From contig CACYHG010000006.1 in assembly GCA_902774175.1 (NCBI GenBank), positions 1 to 56,785 of the forward strand: 56,785 bases of DNA, written 5' to 3'. Position numbers and translations under genes: made by a program. Of this stretch, positions 23,701-31,128 are shown one piece after another (position 1 is the stretch's first letter; the number at the start of each line of letters is the position of its first letter). The notes under the pieces are model-generated. The model worked only from the letters and a program-made list of their open reading frames with translations. It made no database searches and was not told the DNA's origin. The DNA comes from an uncultured Bacteroidota bacterium. GTDB taxonomy: Bacteria; Bacteroidota; Bacteroidia; Bacteroidales; WCHB1-69.

Positions 23701-23847
23701 CAAAAGTACAACTTTTCCCAATACGCGGAACAGGTTCTTCAAAAAAAATATGGGACGGATGTGGTAACCTTTGTCTGATTTATGATGAGACATTTCCTAC
23801 CAGCTCCTCCGCCGTCATCTCCATCCTGTTGAATGCTAACCATTTTT
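23701..23847. repeat. 146-bp direct repeat, copy A
   Basis: It matches 24884-25028 with only a handful of substitutions and one indel. Read on the minus strand, both copies encode the same protein C-terminus (KKW, then AFNRMEMTAEELVGNVSS and stop), then a noncoding spacer, then a TACTTTTG promoter box. They enclose the transposase and the HicB gene. Confidence 0.85.
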
Positions 23848-24063
23848 TCCCGAGGTTCAATGCTAATCTTTCAGCACCCGATTGGCCTGTTAGCGGAACA
23901 GAAAGAACCTGATAATCAGCATGAGGTCACAAATTGTGACCTCAAAGAAGTAATGCTTTGATATAAGGTTTGTTCATCTTGTGAAGGTTGGAACATGATT
24001 TTTTATATTTGAGACAATATAACGGAAATGTATCCGTTAATAAAATGATAAAAATGAAAACAC

Positions 24064-24666
24064 ATGTCTGAAAATAGGTTTCAAAACAAATACCGTATAC
24101 CATCATCACGTGCCGAATGGCACAGTTACGAAGGTGGTGGTTTTTTTGTTACCGTCTGCACACAGTATCGCCAAAATTATTTTGGTGAAATTGAATGTGG
24201 TGAAATGCGGTTGTCGGAGTTGGGAAAATATTTGGCGGAACAAATTGTCATAACACCGCAGATGCGTTCCGATATGAATGTTGAAATACCATCATTTGTC
24301 ATCATGCCGAATCATGTTCATATGATTGTTGTTATTAATGTCAACGAATACAATGCGTTAGATTATAATGCTGTATTTCAATGTAGAGACGCAATGCATT
24401 GCGTCTCTACAACAACAACAACAATGTGCAATGGTGACAAGATTAGGAATCGTTTTTCGCCACAATCAAAAAATTTGGCGTCCGTTGTGCGTGGAATTAA
24501 AATAGCCACCACGGTTTTTGCCCGTAAAAACAATATTCCATTTGCATGGCAAACACGTTATTATGATCGAATAATACGCAATACGGCAGAAATGAACCGC
24601 ATTGCATGGTATATTGAAAATAATGTTGCACATTGGGAAGAGGATGAAAATCACCTTGATGTATAA
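24064..24666 (+). CDS. REP-associated tyrosine transposase (RAYT, Y1_Tnp family)
   Basis: The 200-residue protein is a single-copy HUH-type transposase of the RAYT group. The HUH motif is in FVIMPNHVHMIVVI (about 78-91), and the catalytic Tyr is most likely in RYYDRIIRN (about 164-172). N-terminal YRIPSSRAEWHSYEGGGFFV and the C-terminal WYIENNVAHWEEDE are family features. RAYTs handle short palindromic REP sequences as single strands. Residues 107-116 (CRDAMHCVST) are encoded by a perfect 30-bp palindrome followed by ACA repeats, an in-frame REP-like insertion in a variable loop of the protein. No terminal inverted repeats of an insertion sequence are seen. Confidence 0.88.
   Translation: MSENRFQNKYRIPSSRAEWHSYEGGGFFVTVCTQYRQNYFGEIECGEMRLSELGKYLAEQIVITPQMRSDMNVEIPSFVIMPNHVHMIVVINVNEYNALDYNAVFQCRDAMHCVSTTTTTMCNGDKIRNRFSPQSKNLASVVRGIKIATTVFARKNNIPFAWQTRYYDRIIRNTAEMNRIAWYIENNVAHWEEDENHLDV
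24382..24411. repeat. Perfect 30-bp palindrome (REP-like) inside the RAYT gene
   Basis: The left arm TGTAGAGACGCAATG is exactly complementary to the right arm CATTGCGTCTCTACA. It is in frame with the transposase and adds ten codons. ACA triplets follow directly. Its 28-bp core has the same length and ends (GT.G.GAC ... GTC.CTAC) as the element at 56756. Confidence 0.9.
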
Positions 24667-24667
24667 T

Positions 24668-24859
24668 TTATTCCGAAGACAAATCCTCCTCGCGGCACTC
24701 AATGGCGAGGCTCACCGCCTCCTTCATATTTGCCATGAGTTCCTCCACGGTTCTGCCTTGGCTGAACGCTTCCGGAATTTGTTTGCACTGGCCCACGTAG
24801 CAGCCAGTGACCGGATTTTTTTCAATAATAACCGTATATTTTGTCATCCAATGATTCAT
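24668..24859 (-). CDS. HicB-family antitoxin, orphan
   Basis: From the ATG at 24859 (MNHWMTKYTVIIEKN) the protein has 63 residues and the HicB RNase-H-like partial fold. KYTVIIEKNPVTGCYVGQC is followed by IPEAFSQGRTVEELMANMKE and a short tail. There is no C-terminal DNA-binding domain. HicB normally neutralises the HicA mRNA interferase, but no HicA-like frame is adjacent on either side. The gene is convergent with the transposase, one base apart. Its promoter (TACTTTTG, minus strand, about 24886) lies within repeat copy B. A longer frame starting at 24904 reads through the promoter box and was not used. Confidence 0.8.
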   Translation of the reverse strand: MNHWMTKYTVIIEKNPVTGCYVGQCKQIPEAFSQGRTVEELMANMKEAVSLAIECREEDLSSE

Positions 24860-24883
24860 GATAGGGTTATGTGTTAAATTTTG

Positions 24884-25028
24884 CAAAAGTACCACTTTTC
24901 CCAATACGCGGAACAGATTCTTAAAAAAAATATGGGACGGATGTGGTAACCTTTGTCTGATTTATGATGAGACATTTCCTACCAGCTCCTCCGCCGTCAT
25001 CTCCATCCTGTTGAAAGCGAACCATTTC
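24884..25028. repeat. 146-bp direct repeat, copy B
   Basis: Second copy of the element at 23701. On the minus strand it encodes KKWFAFNRMEMTAEELVGN plus VSS-stop, preceded by KKQNDT. It then supplies the HicB promoter. The flanking sequence differs from copy A on both sides. Confidence 0.85.
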
Positions 25029-25055
25029 TTCGTATCGTTCTGTTTCTTCAAGTCG

Positions 25056-25080
25056 AACTACCGAGTTTTTCTCGGTAGTT
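25056..25080. repeat. Perfect 10-bp hairpin
   Basis: AACTACCGAG (25056-25065) pairs with CTCGGTAGTT (25071-25080) across a five-T loop. There is no T tail in either direction, so it is not a typical terminator. It lies between gene relics. Confidence 0.6.
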
Positions 25081-25125
25081 GAATCTCTGTTAATATCCTG
25101 TTCCAAAACAGAAACGTGTTTCAAA

Positions 25126-25290
25126 TTATTTGATATTGCCGGAAAGAATTGTGCAGAGTTGTTCCATATCATTCATCACCTCTTCGTGCGGAATGAGCTT
25201 CACACGTCCATCTTTGATTTCACGTCCGCGCTGTAAGGTTAATTCCTTTGCCTCCTCTTCAGAATAGGCACACTGTAAGATTGTACACAT
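25126..25290 (-). CDS. Small antitoxin-like protein
   Basis: From the ATG at 25290 (MCTILQCAYSEEEAKELTLQ) it has 54 residues, ending in MEQLCTILSGNIK. The stretch GRVKLIPHEEVMNDMEQL resembles the C-terminal part of RelB/Phd-type addiction-module antitoxins, whose KxIPHEEV ends are common. An upstream ATG at 25350 would add 20 residues. No toxin frame is adjacent. It may be complete or a fragment. Confidence 0.4.
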   Translation of the reverse strand: MCTILQCAYSEEEAKELTLQRGREIKDGRVKLIPHEEVMNDMEQLCTILSGNIK

Positions 25291-25362
25291 ACGTTTATCT
25301 TTTTTATTATAACGTGAATGGCTATGAATTATTGTGTTTTTTGTTAACATGAATTTTGTTAT

Positions 25363-25593
25363 TCATTTCACGCGATAACCGACAGAGATAATCACATCAA
25401 GGTTGTAAAACTTGATGCGGCGTTGGGTGGCACGCCCCCCTTCGTGTTGAACTTGTAAGAAATCCTTACAAGTTGCAGATTTGGCAAGTTCCTCTTCTTT
25501 ATACAGGTTGTGGATATGTATGGTGATGTTTTGTGGAGTGGTGTCGAACAGCCATGACATTTCCGCACGCAGTGCGGAGGCGGCAGCATTACG
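25363..25593 (-). pseudogene. RhuM-family virulence/DNA-binding protein, internal fragment
   Basis: The frame reads MSWLFDTTPQNITIHIHNLY, then KEEELAKSATCKDFLQVQHE, and ends FYNLDVIISVGYRVK-stop. This matches the N-terminal domain of RhuM proteins (..LFDTTxQNIxxHIxNIxxExEL... KFYNLDVIISVGYRVxS). The start of the domain and the whole C-terminal 250 residues are missing, and the upstream end is cut by the 3' end of the neighbouring peptidase gene. It is a relic. Confidence 0.75.
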
Positions 25594-27732
25594 CTATTTG
25601 AAAATCTTCACCCCTTTGTGCAGCAGCAGTTTCCCGTTGGAGATGTTTTTGATTTTCCCGTTCTGGTGCACAATAAGTTGGGCGCCGGGTTCCACCTCGA
25701 AAACGCAGTCCTTGCCTATCTTCAGCAGTGCCTTCTCCGCAATTTCAAAGCGGCTTCCTGATTTCAGCAGCACGCGGCTTCCCTTCTCCATCTCCATGGT
25801 GGAATGGCTTTGCAGCACAAATTCGGAGCCCGCTTCGCAGGTCAGCAGGGTGGGCCGGGCAAACAGGCCGGTGACACTGTCACGATAAGGCTGTTCGGGT
25901 GTCAGGTTCTGTGTCAGCAGCAGGTGGCGTCGCGGTTGCAGGAATGCCTTTTCCTTCAGTGCGATGTTGCCGGTCCAGTTGGCGTCGTCCGTAATGTCGT
26001 AATCGTCCCAGCGTATGCGCACCAGAATGTTCCTGTCCTTCTGCGGAATCATTTCTATGCTCAGTCCGCTTAGGAAGGTTGTGCGGAGGTTGCGCGGATT
26101 CTCCTCATAGTTGCTGCCCCATCCGGCCATGAAATTGTAATAGGTTCTTGTGTTACAGGTGCTTGGGTTGGTGGACATGCCGATTTTCGTGTGTTTGCTG
26201 AAGGCATCCAGATTGTCGCCAAGGGAGGGCAGGGCGTTGTCGGCCCTTCCGTTCACCACTTTCCGCCACATGGAGAGTTCGCTGGATTTTCCCAGCCGGT
26301 TGTCTCCCTCCTCAGGAAAAAACATGTTCTCCTGGTCATTGTATCCGTTGAAGGGATTTGCCGCCTTACGTACCATCACATAGTTATGGTTACTATAGTT
26401 CACGCAGTTGATCCTGTATACGGTGTCAGGTGTGAAGCGCAGATTAAAATTGTAGTAGCCCTCGGCTGAAATGATTCTCAGGTTGTCCCTTTCATCAGGG
26501 TTCCAAACATCCTGTTCCCTGCCTTCCAGCACATCGCGACCCACCTGGTAATAGGCGTAGATGCCGGCTGTGCCTTTGGGACGGCAGTCATAAAGGTTGG
26601 AATATTGCAGGTAGTCCAGTTTTCCGTTGTACCCCACCTGATGGTTCTCCAGCCAGATGTACTGGTTTGACGCCTTGTCGTTCCCTTTGTAGGGCAGCCG
26701 GATGCGGACCGCATCGCCATAGGTGACAAAATCGCGCAGCAGGAAGGTTTGCGCACCGTTCTCCCTTGAGATGTCGGAACGCAGGAACCCGCTGTTGTCC
26801 GCATTGCGGGCGCAGATGTAGTCCGGTGCATCCGGATGTTTCCAGTGCATCCGCCACCGTTCGTAGCCGTTGCAGCTGACCAGCCCCGATTCCGACGCCC
26901 CCATCAGGCCGTAGCCTTTCTGTACGGACAGGAAAGGCATCAGTTCGGAGGAGCCCCTGTGGTTTCCTCCGGAGGCATGGAAACTGTTGCCGCCGAACAG
27001 CGAATGCGACAGTTCGTGCTTGATGATGCTGCTCGGGTTGGAGAAGAAATCGCCTGCGCCCACGCACTGCATGGTGCCGTTCGCCCCGAGTATGTAATCG
27101 CCGTATTTGGTCTTCAGTGTCGCTTCCCACAGGTTTTTGCCGCTGAATCCGCTCCCTCTGTTGATGCCGCCGTATGCGGCTGTGATGTTGCGGAACAGCA
27201 CCTGTGTGTATCCGAACCGTTCTGATTTGTCCCAGATGTATTCTTTGGGGTTGTTGTGCCGGTAAAGCGTCCGGAAACCTCCGGTCGCGTTGACATAGTC
27301 GATGGCTATTTCGGCAATAAGATTGTAACTAAAGCTCTCAGCCTCATTTAGAATGCGGCTTTCCTTAAGGTTAATGACCATATAGTCGGCCGTCAGCTGC
27401 AGCATGTCGAAGGATGATTCCCCATAGAGTCTGGTAATGGCACCCTTGTTTTTTCCGGGTATATATGAGGTGTCCATGAACTGCAGCAGAAAATTCGGGA
27501 CAGACGAACTGTTCACCCCCTCCTTTGTCGCCTCCGGCCAGCGTATTACCTCTTCATTTCGGCACGGATCCTTTTCGGGATGCACATCATAGATGATGTT
27601 TATGAGGATGTTCAATATCCGGAATTTTCCCCTTGAGGGAATATTGCGTCCGTCCCAGCTGTGCGACTGCGCTGCCGCCAGCAGGGGACATATTGCCAAT
27701 ATAAGTACTAACAGCCGTTTCCCCATAACCAT
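25594..27732 (-). CDS. Secreted zinc metallopeptidase-like protein
   Basis: The 712-residue protein has a signal peptide (MGKRLLVLILAICPLLAAAQ). A zincin motif HELSHSLFGGNSFHASGGNH lies at about 241-260: HExxH with a further His downstream. GYGLMGAS (about 276) looks like a Met-turn. This arrangement fits M6/M43-like extracellular peptidases. The last 100 residues form a beta-helix-like stack of short strands (SGSRFEIAEKALLKIGKDC, VFEVEPGAQLIVHQNGKI), as seen at the ends of cell-surface proteins. It lies six bases after the GH92 gene on the same strand, so they are probably cotranscribed. Substrate unknown. Confidence 0.75.
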   Translation of the reverse strand: MVMGKRLLVLILAICPLLAAAQSHSWDGRNIPSRGKFRILNILINIIYDVHPEKDPCRNEEVIRWPEATKEGVNSSSVPNFLLQFMDTSYIPGKNKGAITRLYGESSFDMLQLTADYMVINLKESRILNEAESFSYNLIAEIAIDYVNATGGFRTLYRHNNPKEYIWDKSERFGYTQVLFRNITAAYGGINRGSGFSGKNLWEATLKTKYGDYILGANGTMQCVGAGDFFSNPSSIIKHELSHSLFGGNSFHASGGNHRGSSELMPFLSVQKGYGLMGASESGLVSCNGYERWRMHWKHPDAPDYICARNADNSGFLRSDISRENGAQTFLLRDFVTYGDAVRIRLPYKGNDKASNQYIWLENHQVGYNGKLDYLQYSNLYDCRPKGTAGIYAYYQVGRDVLEGREQDVWNPDERDNLRIISAEGYYNFNLRFTPDTVYRINCVNYSNHNYVMVRKAANPFNGYNDQENMFFPEEGDNRLGKSSELSMWRKVVNGRADNALPSLGDNLDAFSKHTKIGMSTNPSTCNTRTYYNFMAGWGSNYEENPRNLRTTFLSGLSIEMIPQKDRNILVRIRWDDYDITDDANWTGNIALKEKAFLQPRRHLLLTQNLTPEQPYRDSVTGLFARPTLLTCEAGSEFVLQSHSTMEMEKGSRVLLKSGSRFEIAEKALLKIGKDCVFEVEPGAQLIVHQNGKIKNISNGKLLLHKGVKIFK

Positions 27733-27738
27733 GTTGGT

Positions 27739-30105
27739 TTATTCTGTCAGGGAATAGGGTTTGTCGGCCTTGTTGCGGAACAGTTTTGTGTTGGGTTTCG
27801 GACCCATGACAAATTCCAGCACTCCGCCGCCGGAGAGCTGCCGGTGGGTCAGGTAGGCCTTGTCCCACGCGGCCCCGTTCCAGGTGACGGACTGTATGTA
27901 GCGGTTCTTGTCACTCACTTTCGGCGCCTTTATTTCCAATACACTGCCGTTCCCAAGATGCAGTTTAAGGTAGGGCATGTACGGCGCGCCGATCACATAT
28001 TGTCCGCTGCCCGGGCATACGGGGTAGAAGCCCATTGCGCTGAAAATGTACCATGCCGACATCTGTCCGCAGTCATCGTTGCCGCAGAGCCCGTCCATGT
28101 GGTTGCGGTACATTTTGTTCATGATTTCGCGTACCCAATACTGGGTTTTCCAGGGCTGCGACGTCCACATGTAGAGGTAGGGGATGTGGTGGCTCGGCTC
28201 GTTCCCCTGCACGTATCCGCCAAGCATCCCTTCGCGGGTGACATCCTCTGTCTGGGCGAAAAAGGCGTCCGGGATGTGCATGGTGAAGAGTGTGTCAAGT
28301 TTGGCAACAAATGCGGCGTCTCCGCCCATCTGCCTGATCAGGCCGGAAACATCATGCGGAACATAAAAGGAATAGTTCCATCCGTTGCCCTCGATGAAGC
28401 CCTCCCCGTAGGTGGAGAGCAGGCTGTACGGCTCCTTCCAGCTGCCGTCGCTGTAGCGGGCGCGGGCGAACCCGATGCGCGGGTCGAACACGTTGCGGTA
28501 GTTCAGCGCACGCTGCCGGTAAAGGCTCGCCTCTGTCTTCCTTCCGTTATGGAAAAGGGTGTTGAAGACCGTCCAGTCCTCGTAGGCGTTCTCCAGAGTG
28601 ACGGAGACGCCGTTGGCGCTTTTGTCCACAGGGACGTATCCGATTTTCTTGTAAATGTCGGTGAAATCGTAATATGCCACGTTGGAGGAGGAGAGCATCG
28701 CCTCGACCGCCTGTGCCTCCCTGCCTTTCAGCAGACCCTTCTCCAGCGCGTCGGCCACCACGGAGACCCCGTGATACCCGATCATGCACCAGTTCTCGTT
28801 ACCGTTATGGCTCCAGACCGGCAGCATGCCGTGCGGGCTCTGGCTGTAATGGGCCAGAAATGATTTTACGATGTCGGTGGCGAGATCCGGATCCAGCAGG
28901 GTCAGCAGCGGGTGCAGGGCGCGGTAGGTGTCCCATACCGAAAAGACGGTGTAGTTGGTGAAGCCCTCCGCCTGATGGGTCTCATGGTCGATGCCGCGGT
29001 ATTTCCCGTCCACATCCTGATAGAGCGATGGGTTGATCATCACATGGTAGAGCGAGGTGTAGAACATGGCCTTGGCGTCGTTGCCGCCATTGGCCTCGGC
29101 GATGGAGAGCCGCTTCTCCCATGCCGATTCCGCCTGTTTCTGCAGCATGTCGAAAAGGCGGTGCGGGTAGAGGTTCTTTCCTGCCGTCCGGTACGGGGCG
29201 GTCTCCGTCTCAAGGTTCTTCAGCGCCCCTGCCATGCTTGTGGCGGAAATGCCCAAATAGACTTCGAGAGTGTCGTCACCGTCGGGTGCGAATTCGAACC
29301 AGGTTACCATCTTGCGGCCTCCCATTTCCGGAAAATCGCGGGTGAGGTCAAAGCGTTTCCAGAAGCCCTTGTAGTCGGTGCGGCCGAAATCGCGGCAGCC
29401 GTAATGGGCGATTGGTTTGCTGAATCGGATGGCGAAATAGGTGTAGTTTGTGCGGCTCCAGCCGCTGGTGATGCGGTAGCCCTGCAGCAGACGTCCGTTT
29501 TCCAGCACGTCGCACTGCGCCCAAAGCACCTTGCCGTCGTAATTGTAGATGGCGTGGTTCAGGTCCAGTATGATTTTCTGTGCCGCCCCCTTCGGGAAAA
29601 TGTACCGGTGCGCCCCCACATGCGGCGATGCGGTCAGTTCACAGCGTATATTGTCGTCATCCAGTGTGACGGCATAGTAGCCCGGACGGCTCACCTCCGT
29701 CTCGTGGCGGAACCGCTGACGGTAGCCGACGTCAGGGTTGTCCGCTGTACCGGGGTTTAGTTTCACCTCTCCGGTGAAAGGCATAACCAGGAAATCGCCG
29801 AGGTCGGAATGGCCGGTTCCGCTGAAATGGGTGTGGCTGAACCCCACGATGCTCTTGTCGCGGTACTGGTAGCCGGTGCAGTATTCATACGCCCTCGGCT
29901 GATATTCTCCCGCAATGTTGTGAGGGATGGTGTCCGTGTCGGGACTCAGCTGGATGGCGCCGTAAGGGTAGCATGCGCCCGGAAAGGTATGTCCCATGCC
30001 GTTGGTGCCGATCATTGTGTTAACGTAGGAGGAATACTGCTGTGCGGAGGTTGTCGCCCAGCATCCCATAAGCAGAATTGCAAAAGATAAAAAGATGTTT
30101 TTCAT
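27739..30105 (-). CDS. GH92 family glycoside hydrolase (alpha-mannosidase type)
   Basis: From the ATG at 30105 the protein has 788 residues with a lipoprotein-like or standard signal (MKNIFLSFAILLMGCWATTS). GH92 hallmarks run throughout: YVNTMIGTNGMGHTFPGACY near the mature start, SHTHFSGTGHSDLGDFLVMP, SVWDTYRALHPLL, PVWSHNGNENWCMIGYHGVS, and CGNDDCGQMSAWYIFSAMGF at the end. GH92 enzymes are calcium-dependent exo-alpha-mannosidases that trim N-glycans or yeast mannan, and are usually periplasmic or surface-exposed. It is followed by a secreted peptidase gene, so the pair may attack glycoproteins together (inference). Confidence 0.93.
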   Translation of the reverse strand: MKNIFLSFAILLMGCWATTSAQQYSSYVNTMIGTNGMGHTFPGACYPYGAIQLSPDTDTIPHNIAGEYQPRAYEYCTGYQYRDKSIVGFSHTHFSGTGHSDLGDFLVMPFTGEVKLNPGTADNPDVGYRQRFRHETEVSRPGYYAVTLDDDNIRCELTASPHVGAHRYIFPKGAAQKIILDLNHAIYNYDGKVLWAQCDVLENGRLLQGYRITSGWSRTNYTYFAIRFSKPIAHYGCRDFGRTDYKGFWKRFDLTRDFPEMGGRKMVTWFEFAPDGDDTLEVYLGISATSMAGALKNLETETAPYRTAGKNLYPHRLFDMLQKQAESAWEKRLSIAEANGGNDAKAMFYTSLYHVMINPSLYQDVDGKYRGIDHETHQAEGFTNYTVFSVWDTYRALHPLLTLLDPDLATDIVKSFLAHYSQSPHGMLPVWSHNGNENWCMIGYHGVSVVADALEKGLLKGREAQAVEAMLSSSNVAYYDFTDIYKKIGYVPVDKSANGVSVTLENAYEDWTVFNTLFHNGRKTEASLYRQRALNYRNVFDPRIGFARARYSDGSWKEPYSLLSTYGEGFIEGNGWNYSFYVPHDVSGLIRQMGGDAAFVAKLDTLFTMHIPDAFFAQTEDVTREGMLGGYVQGNEPSHHIPYLYMWTSQPWKTQYWVREIMNKMYRNHMDGLCGNDDCGQMSAWYIFSAMGFYPVCPGSGQYVIGAPYMPYLKLHLGNGSVLEIKAPKVSDKNRYIQSVTWNGAAWDKAYLTHRQLSGGGVLEFVMGPKPNTKLFRNKADKPYSLTE

Positions 30106-30130
30106 AAAGTTAGGCTTTATGGTTGTTTTT

Positions 30131-30901
30131 TCAGATATCATCAATATGGATTTTCAGCCCATCGTAGGCAAGATGCACGTTAGGGGGCAGTGTCGGCTCC
30201 ACCTCGGCATAACGTCCCATGCCGTGTCCGATGTGGGTGAAAAAGGCCTGCTCCGGACGCAGCCGCTCCACCAGCTCCAGCCCTTCCGCCAGACAGAAGT
30301 GGGAGTAGTGCTTTTCCTTACGCAGCACATCCAGCACCAGCACCTTGAGCCCGTGCAGCTTCTCCAGCTCCTTTTCGGCGATGAAGCTGGCGTCGGTGAT
30401 GTATGCCATTTCGTTGATGCGGTATCCCAGAACAGGCATCTTCAGATGCAGGACATGTATGGGTATGATTTTGATTCCCTGGACATGAAATGGCGCATCC
30501 CCGATCGGGTGGAGCCTGAACTGCGGCACCCCCGGATATTTGTGCGGGGTGAAGGCGTAGGCGAACGTGTTGGTCACCGCCCTGCATGTCTGAGAATTGG
30601 CATAAATGTCCATATCCTTATGCTGGGCGAAGTTGAAGGAGCGTATGTCGTCCATGCCGGCGGTATGGTCCACATGCTCATGGGTGAGCAGGACAAAATC
30701 CAGATGTTCTATCCCTTCACGGAGCATCTGCTGCCTGAAATCGGGGCCGGTGTCGATGACAAGCCGCTTGCCCGCATATTCCACCAGCATGGAACTCCGC
30801 AACCGTTTGTCGTGCGGGTCTGCTGATTTGCACACATCGCAGTGACAGGCGATTATAGGTACGCCTTGTGAAGTTCCGGTGCCCAGGAAGGTCAAATCCA
30901 T
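30131..30901 (-). CDS. MBL-fold metallo-hydrolase (PhnP-like)
   Basis: The start was placed at ATG 30901 (MDLTFLGTGTSQGVPIIACH), giving 256 residues; an upstream start would read through poorly conserved AT-rich DNA. The metal motif LTHEHVDHTAGMDD is at about 76-89 (HxHxDH), with TDASF and FFTHIGHG giving later ligands. An extra CHCDVC segment near 20-25 matches PhnP-type phosphodiesterases that carry a structural zinc. The natural substrate may be a cyclic phosphate, but this is not shown here. It is 25 bases upstream of GH92 on the same strand. Confidence 0.88.
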   Translation of the reverse strand: MDLTFLGTGTSQGVPIIACHCDVCKSADPHDKRLRSSMLVEYAGKRLVIDTGPDFRQQMLREGIEHLDFVLLTHEHVDHTAGMDDIRSFNFAQHKDMDIYANSQTCRAVTNTFAYAFTPHKYPGVPQFRLHPIGDAPFHVQGIKIIPIHVLHLKMPVLGYRINEMAYITDASFIAEKELEKLHGLKVLVLDVLRKEKHYSHFCLAEGLELVERLRPEQAFFTHIGHGMGRYAEVEPTLPPNVHLAYDGLKIHIDDI

Positions 30902-31002
30902 CTTACTGTTTTTTAAAATGCAAATATCCGCAAAATCCCGATATGGCCGGCGTTTCGGGATTGATTTTTTTCCGATTTTTTGTGTGAAGGAAAAATGGCA
31001 AG

Positions 31003-31080
31003 ATTTGTGGATTATCGACAATTTGCCAGAAAAAAATTTGTGGATTATCGACAATTTTTACAAAAAAAATTTGTGGATTT
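31003..31080 (+). repeat. Iterated 22-bp repeat upstream of a DUF4143 ATPase gene
   Basis: ATTTGTGGATTATCGACAAT plus TT occurs at 31003-31024 and again at 31036-31057, exactly 33 bases apart. A third partial copy (ATTTGTGGATTT) at 31069-31080 overlaps the -33 promoter box. Each full copy holds near-inverted half-sites TTGTGG and CGACAA, so it could be a dimer-binding operator set. Confidence 0.75.
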
Positions 31081-31100
31081 TTGATTTTTTAGTACTTTTG
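31070..31100 (+). promoter_or_regulatory. Promoter of the DUF4143 ATPase gene
   Basis: TTTG (31070-31073) and TACTTTTG (31093-31100) are 19 bases apart, a full match to the Bacteroidetes -33/-7 promoter. The ATG follows 28 bases later. Confidence 0.8.
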
Positions 31101-31128
31101 CATTTCAAAACCAAAATGTAAATACATT

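Noticed and set aside
24064..24666. Active insertion sequence with terminal inverted repeats
   Set aside because: No inverted or IS-type ends were found around the gene; the protein is of the single-copy RAYT class.
30902..31054. N-terminal extension of the MBL-fold protein
   Set aside because: The extra residues come from the AT-rich intergenic repeats; the fold begins at MDLTFLGTGTSQG.
31003..31080. CRISPR array
   Set aside because: Only two full repeats with 11-base spacers, no cas genes in the window, and overlap with a promoter.
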